Shown here piece by piece: positions 1-5,325 of a stretch of DNA of 6,840 nt. The notes under the pieces were generated by a model. It was not told where the DNA came from. It saw only the letters and a program-made list of their open reading frames with translations, and searched no databases. This DNA is from JAWKTM01 sp041399085 (GTDB lineage: Bacteria; Planctomycetota; Planctomycetia; Pirellulales; Pirellulaceae), in contig JAWKTM010000134.1 of the NCBI GenBank assembly GCA_041399085.1, positions 1-6,840 of the forward strand, read 5' to 3'. Position 1 is the first letter of the stretch. Every line of letters starts with the position of its first letter. Position numbers and translations under genes: made by a program.

Positions 1-1400
1 CGGCGCAACTTCAAGGAACACGTAGCGTCAAGCTGATCAATTCGCCGTATTTGCGGAACGAGGATCTCGCTGGATTGAGCCAGTTCTCTCAACTCGACAC
101 TCTCCACATCAACGGGACGCCCATCGGCAATGAAGGGCTCTCACATATTGCAAAGATTAGTCATCTGCGCGACCTCAACATCTTTGCCACGCCGGTCAGT
201 GACCCGGGCGTGGTTCATCTGCGTGGACTTCGCGAGCTGAGAACACTGCACTTAGCTGTTACGGTGATCACCGACGAAGGACTTAAGAATTTGTCCGAGC
301 TTGAGCAACTGGAGTGGCTGGCTCTTGTCAAGTGCCGAAGTGTAACGGGAACAGGTTTCCGGTCTCTACACAAGTTGCAAAAGCTAAAATACCTGGACAT
401 GAATCTGACAGGACTTAACGACGAGGGTTTGGCCGCCATCAGCCAGCTCGGCGCGATCGAGAGTCTGCATGTAACAAGTGCGCCGATCACGGACGTGGGA
501 TTGGCGTCTGTAGGTCGATTGAAGAAGCTGCGGCAATTTCACCCAAATAACACAAGCACCACTGACGCCGGCGTCGAGCACTTAGCGAGTTGCACAGAAC
601 TGGAAGAGCTGTGGCTGAACGACACGCGAGTCGGTGATGGGGCGCTGGCCGTCGCGGCCCGCCTTCCCAGTCTGTCAGTGCTCGGTCTACAACGCACTGC
701 GATCACGGACGAAGGTCTGCCCTTGCTGTACAGACACCCGAGCCTACGTCTTTTGATGCTGGCCGGGACAAAGGTGAACGACGACGCCGTCACGAAACTG
801 CGGCGCGAATTGCCCGAATGCGAAATTGATTTTCCATCATTGGACCATCGCGTTGCCGATCGCTGTTTGGAGTTTAACGGCAGTGTGCAGTTTCAAGGCA
901 TGCAATCGCCGCTAACACATCGCAGTCAGCTCGTACGCGACGATCGAGCCTTCATTCAGTCGTTCGATTTAACGGGTCGCAATCTGCCGCCAGACTTGCT
1001 GGCGAGTGTCGCAAAATTGCAAAGCCTGCACTCATTAAAATTGAGTAGCACCTCAGTGACACAAATGGATCTCAAGCTGCTATCGACAAGCCCGCAGCTT
1101 GCGTGCTTATGGTTAATTGATACGCGTGTAGACGATACGTGCGGTGAAGTCTTTGCAAACACACGGACACTTGCATTGCTCGACTTGAGTGGAACCAAAG
1201 TCAGTGACAACGTCCTCGCAAAAATGCCCGATTCGCTTAAGTCTCTCTATTTGAACCGCACCGGGATTACCGATCGTGGGCTCAGCCATCTTGTCCGCTT
1301 GAAACATTTAACCGAGTTGCGACTGCAAGATACGAAAACAACTGGGGAAGGGATCAATAGTCTCAAGCAGGCACTTCCGCAATGCAGTATCACGCACTGA
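1..1400 (+). CDS. Leucine-rich-repeat protein, 5' end outside the window
   Basis: The reading frame is open from position 3 with no stop, so the gene starts upstream; the TTG at 51 is only the first start-like codon, not a convincing start. Numbering from that TTG gives 449 residues. Residues about 1-262 and 301-449 are two blocks of roughly 24-residue leucine-rich repeats with the pattern LxxLxLxxTxITDEGLxxL, as in GTPIGNEGL, VITDEGL, AITDEGL and GITDRGL. A repeat-free linker (about 263-300) separates them. Each block closes with a similar cap, ELPECEIDF and ALPQCSITH. Such LRRs form curved protein-binding solenoids; the ligand here is unknown. No membrane segment or catalytic domain is visible in this part, but a kinase, signal peptide or other domain could lie upstream. 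The LRR fold is confident; the function is not known. Confidence 0.85.
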   Translation, partial: AQLQGTRSVKLINSPYLRNEDLAGLSQFSQLDTLHINGTPIGNEGLSHIAKISHLRDLNIFATPVSDPGVVHLRGLRELRTLHLAVTVITDEGLKNLSELEQLEWLALVKCRSVTGTGFRSLHKLQKLKYLDMNLTGLNDEGLAAISQLGAIESLHVTSAPITDVGLASVGRLKKLRQFHPNNTSTTDAGVEHLASCTELEELWLNDTRVGDGALAVAARLPSLSVLGLQRTAITDEGLPLLYRHPSLRLLMLAGTKVNDDAVTKLRRELPECEIDFPSLDHRVADRCLEFNGSVQFQGMQSPLTHRSQLVRDDRAFIQSFDLTGRNLPPDLLASVAKLQSLHSLKLSSTSVTQMDLKLLSTSPQLACLWLIDTRVDDTCGEVFANTRTLALLDLSGTKVSDNVLAKMPDSLKSLYLNRTGITDRGLSHLVRLKHLTELRLQDTKTTGEGINSLKQALPQCSITH

Positions 1401-1972
1401 ATACACGTCACGCTCTCGATCAACTTGAGCCTTTTGCGAAGTGTGTCCATACGGTAGAGGCAAGTTCGCCGAACTCTACGTTGAAGGGCTGGGTGGCACT
1501 GTTTTTGATCGGGCGTGTAAGGCGTACTCGGTGTGGCACTTCTATGAAGAAGATTTGTTTGTCAAGGGATCGGCCTGGTGTTGTTTGTGGATTATTTTGG
1601 AGAAAGCCCGGGCGGAGGGTAGGGCAACGCAGAGGTGCGACCCGAGCGCCGTGCTGGGGCCAAAGTCGAAGTGCGGGTGGTCGGACATGGCGCCGGCCAT
1701 CTGCCTTCGGTACTTCGATTTTGGCGGAAAGCGATAAACCTTCGCGGCACGAGGCCGCGATCTTCGGCAAGGATGCCGGACTGTGGCGAGAACTTAGCGA
1801 TACTTTCGGTCTCCCATTCTTCTATCCGAGCGTTGAGCCCAAGTTGGGATTCGAAAGGCGTGAGGCTGCCCCACCTGGCGACGAGCGCGACTCGGCGAGC
1901 CGCCCCAGTGGCACAACGAGCTCACCTCACAACCGAGAGCCTAATGGTATCTCCCTCAAGTCTCATGGCAGT
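1401..1972. other. 572-bp spacer with no supportable gene
   Basis: Several overlapping open frames occur on both strands, but none has a recognisable family, a convincing ribosome binding site or protein-like composition. They are rich in Arg, Ser, Pro and Gly, as expected from random GC-rich frames. A 7-bp perfect hairpin (TCGCGGC, loop ACGAG, GCCGCGA) lies at 1742-1760. It has no T-tract and is 340 bp past the LRR stop, so I do not call it a terminator. Confidence 0.6.
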
Positions 1973-2016
1973 CCTCTCCTAAGTATTATGCGGGCCTCTC
2001 CTAAGTATTATGCGGC
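1973..2016. repeat. Two tandem copies of a 22-bp unit at the IS110 remnant end
   Basis: Positions 1973-1994 and 1995-2016 are identical over the first 21 of 22 bases; the core reads CCTCTCCTAAGTATTATG. The second copy holds the TAA stop (complement of 2008-2010) of the IS110-type transposase remnant. The unit therefore sits where that element's transposase-distal end would be. It may be a duplicated element end, or an element end next to a matching target. Confidence 0.85.
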
Positions 2017-2624
2017 CATCGCTGTGTGTTCCACATTTCGTATCTCCCAGAACAGTTTACGGATCCAACGGTTGGCCACCGCGGCGGCAACGGACCCCGG
2101 CTTTCCTTTGGCTTTCAGCCGTTCTTTCATCTCCCGCCATTTCGGTTGATAGCGGGCCAGACGGTGGGCCGCTTCGATGATCATGGTGCGCAGGGTCAGG
2201 CTGCCCGCCTTGACTAATCCGCCGTCAGCCTGTCGACAACCGCTCGAGGCGTTCTTGGGTGTCACGGCACAGTAGCGAGCCAGTTGCTTGCCGCACCGGT
2301 CTTCTAAGTGTTGGTCCATCACCCAGCGGCTGTGGCCGCTCCAAGGCGCAGCCGTCCGCAGCTATTCGAGCCAAGCCTTCGTCCACACATTGCCGACCTC
2401 GATCGGCGCCGTCAGACGCTCTTCCCGCAGCACGTCTCGACCGCCGCCCCAGCGATCACCCGCCCGTCTCGAATGTCTTCGACATATTCGCAGATTCGCG
2501 AGACGTCGTTCGGCAATCGCTGATTCCCCAACATTTCCCCCGCCGAGTCCAACACACACACCTGCACAAAACAATCGTGATAGTCGAACCCAAGAAGACA
2601 CTTCCAATCTGCTACACTGAACAT
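2008..2624 (-). pseudogene. IS110-family transposase remnant with internal deletion and frameshift
   Basis: The first 70 codons run from the ATG at 2624 to a TGA at 2412. They look like the N-terminus of the RuvC-like DEDD domain: LLGFDYHDCFVQVCVLDSAGEML carries the first catalytic Asp (D14) and AVETCCG the Glu (E63). The other frame then has a TAG at 2362-2364. From about 2330 down to 2008 that frame encodes a typical IS110 C-terminal Tnp domain: GKQLARYCAVTPKNASSG, including the catalytic-serine region, then GGLVKAGSLTLRTMIIEAAH and VANRWIRKLFWEIRN. About 200 codons are left against roughly 330-400 in intact family members, and the expected middle section with the two remaining acidic residues is missing. 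It cannot make an active recombinase. The start has GGAG 9 nt upstream, inside the neighbouring hairpin. The family call is firm; the exact junction of the deletion is not resolved. Confidence 0.85.
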
Positions 2625-2698
2625 CGCTCGTCACTCCAGCCTGAGTTATGGGATTAAAACTCTCGACACCAACTCCAGGCTAATCGGAGTGACGAGCG
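2625..2698 (-). ncRNA. Long imperfect hairpin abutting the transposase start, possible bridge-RNA piece
   Basis: A perfect 13-bp inverted repeat (CGCTCGTCACTCC at 2625-2637, its complement at 2686-2698) continues inward. AGCCTGAGTT at 2638-2647 pairs with 2671-2681 with one bulged base, after a 4-nt bulge (2682-2685). A 23-nt terminal loop (2648-2670) remains. The hairpin ends at the base before the transposase ATG and holds its likely Shine-Dalgarno GGAG. In IS110 elements the non-coding end upstream of the recombinase can encode the bridge RNA. The position fits, but whether this is part of such an RNA, a translational brake, or both is inference. Confidence 0.5.
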
Positions 2699-2711
2699 CT
2701 TTTCATCCCAT

Positions 2712-2726
2712 CTGGCGTTTCGCCAG
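2712..2726. repeat. Palindromic intergenic repeat, degenerate copy
   Basis: CTGGCG-TTT-CGCCAG is a perfect 6-bp inverted repeat. The overlapping GCCAGTGCTCTT (2722-2733) recurs inverted at 2924-2935, so this belongs to the same family as the palindrome at 2929-2947. Confidence 0.6.
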
Positions 2727-2928
2727 TGCTCTTGTGCCGTTCGTTGGGGTTTGTGATGTGAGTAAGGTTACTGCGAAGCAATCCGGTGAGGTTGATCTAG
2801 CGGCATCATTCTACTGTTCCCGTATGGCCTTATCTGTCTCGACGGTTCCTTCCGAAGCACACGATTTTCGGCAACTTCACTCGCGGAAACGTTTGGGGCG
2901 ATTCGACCTGCAAGTGACGGCTGAAGAG

Positions 2929-2947
2929 CACTGGCAAGATGCCAGTG
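2929..2947. repeat. Palindromic intergenic repeat CACTGGCA-AGA-TGCCAGTG
   Basis: The arms are 8 bp, perfect, with a 3-nt loop. The palindrome overlaps one end of the 90-nt repeat copy at 2941-3030. From memory such motifs are widespread in planctomycete spacers; this was not checked by search. The start and end are those of the symmetric part only. Confidence 0.7.
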
Positions 2948-3030
2948 GCACGCGGAACACGCTCGGGTTGTCCACCTGACAACAGCGCTAACCCGCCGAA
3001 ACCCGTACAAGCTCGAAGCGCCAGCGAGTG
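2941..3030 (-). repeat. Intergenic repeat copy A, 90 nt, uninterrupted
   Basis: Read on the minus strand it runs from CACTCGCTGGCGC to TGCCACTGGC. It aligns without gaps over 90 nt to the plus-strand copy B split by the group II intron (3107-3129 plus 5199-5265), with 73 identities by hand count. It is therefore a local reference for the intron-free site. Confidence 0.85.
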
Positions 3031-3078
3031 AATCTTCTCGGCTTTCGGATACGAGCACGTAGCGCCAGCGAGTGAATC
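3017..3078. repeat. Direct repeat AGCGCCAGCGAGTGAATC, two copies 44 bp apart
   Basis: The 18-mer is identical at 3017-3034 and 3061-3078. Similar bases follow each copy (CTCGGC, offset by 2 nt), suggesting a tandem unit of about 44 bp. The inverted core also occurs at 3107-3119, in the 5' exon of the group II intron. Confidence 0.85.
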
Positions 3079-3128
3079 CTCGGCATTCTCGCCACCCGAT
3101 CTGACACACTCGCTGGCGCGTCGTGCTC
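3053..3128. repeat. 22-nt inverted repeat ending 1 nt before the group II intron
   Basis: The left arm 3053-3074 pairs with the right arm 3107-3128 at 20 of 22 positions, leaving a 32-nt loop. It arises because two copies of the repeat family face each other. The intron starts at 3130, one base past the right arm. Confidence 0.8.
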
Positions 3129-3129
3129 G
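3107..3129 (+). repeat. Intergenic repeat copy B, 5' part (5' exon of the intron)
   Basis: These 23 nt match the start of copy A at 20 of 23 positions and end in GTGCTCG. Together with 5199-5265 they rebuild a 90-nt repeat. The last six bases (TGCTCG) would be IBS1 of the intron. Confidence 0.8.
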
Positions 3130-3837
3130 GTGTGAGCCGCAGGTGTTGTTGGCTCAGTCGTAAACGGTGAGATTTTAGCCGGAAGGAAAGCGGATGAAAT
3201 CGAATCCTACCCGAGCGGGTCCAAGCCTGTTCGGAAATCTTCACTCGAACTCGGCCAAGGCCGGGGTATGCAGCCAGGGTCGGGAGGCAACGAACGGCGT
3301 CGAAGGGGCCAGGTGAAGATAGGTCGGGAGGCGTCACGTTTCGGCGGAGATGGCGGGCCAGGCTCCCAAGCAGGCTGAAGCCCTGAAGCTCGAATCCGGC
3401 TTTCCACGGGGCGGGACTTGGTTACAAACCGTGGGCCATCGACGTGACTGGTGGAGTCGCCTGACCAAAACGGCTGACAACACTGACCGGTGAAAGACCT
3501 ACTTCGTCCGCGCGGCGGGTCGTCCGCCAAACGGTAAGGCCGAGCTATAAGTCACAGACAAAATGCGAGGCCGATGCGATGGAGCGGGGAAGGCGCCTGG
3601 CCTCTTCCGCGAAAGGTCGGCAGCTCTTCCGGAGTAGTCGCGACGAGATGAATCGACTCGCGACGAAAGGAAGGACCGTGTTAAAAGCGGGGTGGCTTAC
3701 CAGCCGGCCCGCCGAAAGTAACGGCGACTCGAACGAGACATGGAGAAAGTTAGCCCGGCGAATACGACCGCCCCAGGTCTACCTGTTCCTCTTTCAGGAA
3801 ATTCGCGGATGCTAAGGAACGTCTTCTAACACTCGAT
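3130..3837 (+). ncRNA. Group II intron ribozyme domains I-III and start of domain IV
   Basis: These roughly 700 nt precede the reverse transcriptase and have the length expected for domains I-III. A 5-bp stem GAGCC/GGCTC (3134-3138 with 3151-3155) follows the 5' end. CGAGCG at 3212-3217 could pair with the last six exon bases TGCTCG (five Watson-Crick pairs and one G-U). It lies only 83 nt into the intron, early for EBS1, so I treat it as a candidate only. CGAGCT at 3541-3546 is a second, weaker candidate. I did not fold the whole region, and the open frames inside it are not genes. Confidence 0.7.
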
Positions 3838-5073
3838 ATGAGAAACCGTTCGACCGAACGATCCACAGGATCAACAAGAAGAGTTGTGATGACCAAAGGA
3901 AAGATCAAAGTCCACAGTCTGACGGGAAGGATTACTTCCAAGTTGGTATTCGAAGCCTGGCGAGCCGTGCGACGCAACCGTGGCGCGGCGGGGATCGACA
4001 AGGTCAGTATCCAGATGTTCGAGAAGAACCTGGACGCTAACCTCGACCGGTTGATGCGGGAATTAAAGGATGGTTCATTCCAGCCTTTGCCTGCTCGGCG
4101 GGTCTACATTCCCAAAGACGCCAAGGGGACGAAATTCCGACCACTAGGAATTCCCGCAGTCCGAGACCGGGTCGCTCAAGAGGTGCTAAGGCGTCTGTTG
4201 GACCCGATCTTTGAGGCGAAGTTTCACAATCATTCCTATGGCTTTCGGAAAGGACGAGGTTGCCATGATGCGGTGCGGAAAGTCTTAGAGATCGGCCGGC
4301 AAGAGTATGGCTATGTGCTCGACGCCGACATCTCCGGTTTCTTTGACAATCTAAGCCATCAAGCCATTATGCGCGAATTGTCCAATGAGGTTGCCGATGG
4401 CAACATCTTGCGACTGGTAGAGAAGTTCCTCAAGGCCGGAGTGATGGAAGGTGGTAAACTGCGGTCGACGCGAGTCGGTACCCCGCAGGGCGGCGTGGCT
4501 TCGCCATTGCTGGCCAACATCGCTTTGAACGTACTCGACTGGCATCTTCACGAACACGGTTTTCGCTTCGTGCGTTACGCCGACGATTTCGTGGTGCTCT
4601 GCCGGAGCGAGCAGGAGGCCAAGGAGGCGCTGGCATTGGTCGAAGCATTCGTGGCGGATCGCCTGGGACTCACATTGAGTCCCGAGAAGACGAAAGTGAC
4701 GAGGTTCCATGAAGGGTTTTGCTTTCTGGGCTTCGACATCAAGTCGCGATTCGTGAGGATGCGAGACAAGTCGGTGGAGAACTTCAAAACGAAAGTCCGC
4801 GAGATCACCCGACGCAGCCATAATCTGGACGCCGAGATGATCGTGCGACTGAACCGCGTTATCCGGGGCACGGCGAACTATTTCGTGACGCCTTGGTCCC
4901 ACTGCGGTGATACCTGCCGTAGCTTGGACCGCTGGATACGTATGCGACTGCGGTGCATGAAATTCAAACGGAAATCGCCCGTGGATAATGCGCGAGTCCG
5001 TTTGAAGCACCTTCGACGATTGGGTTTACTTTCGTTAATGGATTTGCGAACCGCTTGTGTAGCCGGATCGTGA
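3838..5073 (+). CDS. ltrA: Group II intron reverse transcriptase/maturase
   Basis: This 411-residue protein splices its host intron RNA and copies it into DNA at the target. In order it has: RT0/RT1 with NRGAAGIDKVS (48-57) and RPLGIPAVRDR (101-111); HSYGFRKGRG (132-141); the catalytic DADISGFFD (162-170); GTPQGG (214-219); YADD (247-250) with two metal-binding Asp; FLGFDIKSR (296-304); and a maturase domain X (about 315-400, ending RLGLLSL). There is no C-terminal HNH endonuclease, so it would depend on nicked or replicating target DNA, as other endonuclease-less introns do. All catalytic Asp are present and there is no frameshift. The ATG at 3838 is the longest start. The ATG at 3889 (residue 18) has a closer purine-rich site (AAGAAGAG, 5 nt away) and starts just before the conserved GKIKVHSL, so it may be the real one. 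The symbol follows the family prototype. Confidence 0.95.
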   Translation: MRNRSTERSTGSTRRVVMTKGKIKVHSLTGRITSKLVFEAWRAVRRNRGAAGIDKVSIQMFEKNLDANLDRLMRELKDGSFQPLPARRVYIPKDAKGTKFRPLGIPAVRDRVAQEVLRRLLDPIFEAKFHNHSYGFRKGRGCHDAVRKVLEIGRQEYGYVLDADISGFFDNLSHQAIMRELSNEVADGNILRLVEKFLKAGVMEGGKLRSTRVGTPQGGVASPLLANIALNVLDWHLHEHGFRFVRYADDFVVLCRSEQEAKEALALVEAFVADRLGLTLSPEKTKVTRFHEGFCFLGFDIKSRFVRMRDKSVENFKTKVREITRRSHNLDAEMIVRLNRVIRGTANYFVTPWSHCGDTCRSLDRWIRMRLRCMKFKRKSPVDNARVRLKHLRRLGLLSLMDLRTACVAGS

Positions 5074-5101
5074 GGTTCTCCTTGGGGAGCGATTTCCGCG
5101 G

Positions 5102-5136
5102 TACCGCCCGGTGCGGGAAATCCGCACGCCGGTAAA
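5102..5136 (+). ncRNA. Group II intron domain V candidate, with poorly paired base
   Basis: The tip is typical: GTGCGG (5111-5116), loop GAAAT, CCGCAC (5122-5127), then a bulge before the lower stem. In the usual register the triad position reads CGC (5106-5108 region), but only three lower-stem pairs form (CCG with CGG) before mismatches. An alternative register pairs TACCG (5102-5106) with CGGTA and leaves an asymmetric internal loop. Position and tip support the call; the base is not canonical. Confidence 0.6.
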
Positions 5137-5138
5137 TG

Positions 5139-5154
5139 GGAGGAATCAACCTCC
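5139..5154 (+). ncRNA. Extra small hairpin between domains V and VI
   Basis: GGAGG (5139-5143) pairs with CCTCC (5150-5154) around a 6-nt loop. It lies in a joiner of about 28 nt, where group II introns usually have only a few nucleotides. Confidence 0.55.
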
Positions 5155-5163
5155 TCGCGATAA

Positions 5164-5196
5164 CGGGGAGGGAGTGGCCCGCCACTCCCTTACCCG
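5164..5196 (+). ncRNA. Group II intron domain VI with bulged branch-point A
   Basis: 5164-5177 pairs completely with 5182-5196 around the loop CCCG, with 14 pairs including one G-U (5168-5191). The only unpaired stem base is A5192 on the 3' strand, as required for the lariat branch point. Four pairs lie below the bulge and ten above. The 3' splice site at 5198 puts the A at position -7. Confidence 0.88.
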
Positions 5197-5198
5197 CT

Positions 5199-5265
5199 TA
5201 TGGGTTTCGGCGACGTGGCGCTGTTGTAAGGTGGACGAGTCGGATGCGTTCCGCATGCCACTGGC
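5199..5265 (+). repeat. Intergenic repeat copy B, 3' part (3' exon of the intron)
   Basis: It begins TATGGGTTTCGGCG and runs to TGCCACTGGC, continuing copy B after the intron. It matches copy A at 53 of 67 positions with no gaps. The next 60 nt up to the DUF1501 stop (5266-5325) are GC-rich spacer; no clear terminator was seen there for the minus-strand gene. Confidence 0.8.
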
Positions 5266-5325
5266 GTACGACCGGGCGGCTTGCGCCGGCTCCGCTTGTA
5301 TGGGATCGTGTTACTGGAGCGGTTC

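Larger units (their letters stand above)
2008..2698 (-). mobile_element. IS110-type insertion sequence remnant, ends approximate
   Basis: The extent is set by the transposase stop on one side and the outer edge of the hairpin upstream of the transposase start on the other. IS110 elements lack the long terminal inverted repeats of DDE elements, so the true ends cannot be read directly. The left end could lie beyond 2698, and the right end could lie inside the tandem repeat at 1973-2016. Confidence 0.6.
3130..5198 (+). mobile_element. Group II intron, 2069 nt, with encoded reverse transcriptase
   Basis: The intron starts with GTGTG, matching the GUGYG 5' consensus, and ends TTACCCGCT. A domain VI with one bulged A (5192) lies 7 nt from the end, counting the A. 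The ends are confirmed independently: removing 3130-5198 restores a repeat with the same length and register as copy A, and a 26-nt match (24 identical) to the second copy at 3049-3074 across the junction. The encoded protein sits in domain IV. The host site is intergenic repeat DNA, not a gene. Both ends and an open protein frame are present, so the element could be active. The domain V base pairing is odd and may argue against it. The structural subclass is not assigned. Confidence 0.9.

Noticed and set aside
1742..1760. GC-rich hairpin as a terminator of the LRR gene
   Set aside because: It has no T-tract and lies 340 bp beyond the stop codon.
1382..2149. Plus-strand 255-codon open frame overlapping the LRR stop
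   Set aside because: It has an Arg/Ser/Pro-rich composition and no family resemblance, runs through the tandem repeat into the IS110 remnant in antisense, and competes with other equally poor frames.
2941..3128. CRISPR-like array
   Set aside because: There are only two direct copies plus inverted ones, with no regular spacers and no cas genes.
2768..3337. Minus-strand 189-codon open frame whose peptide resembles one at 5136-5345 (+)
   Set aside because: The peptide similarity comes from the inverted nucleotide repeat copies A and B. The frame also crosses the intron 5' end, so it is not a protein family.
3579..3815. Plus-strand open frame within the intron 5' part
   Set aside because: It lies in ribozyme sequence and has no family resemblance.
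4351..5010. Minus-strand 219-codon open frame
   Set aside because: It is the antisense shadow of the reverse transcriptase gene.
3132..5200. Alternative intron ends at GTGAG (3132) and 5200
   Set aside because: GTGAG does not match GUGYG, and the result gives a worse match to both repeat copies at the junction, although the length would also fit.
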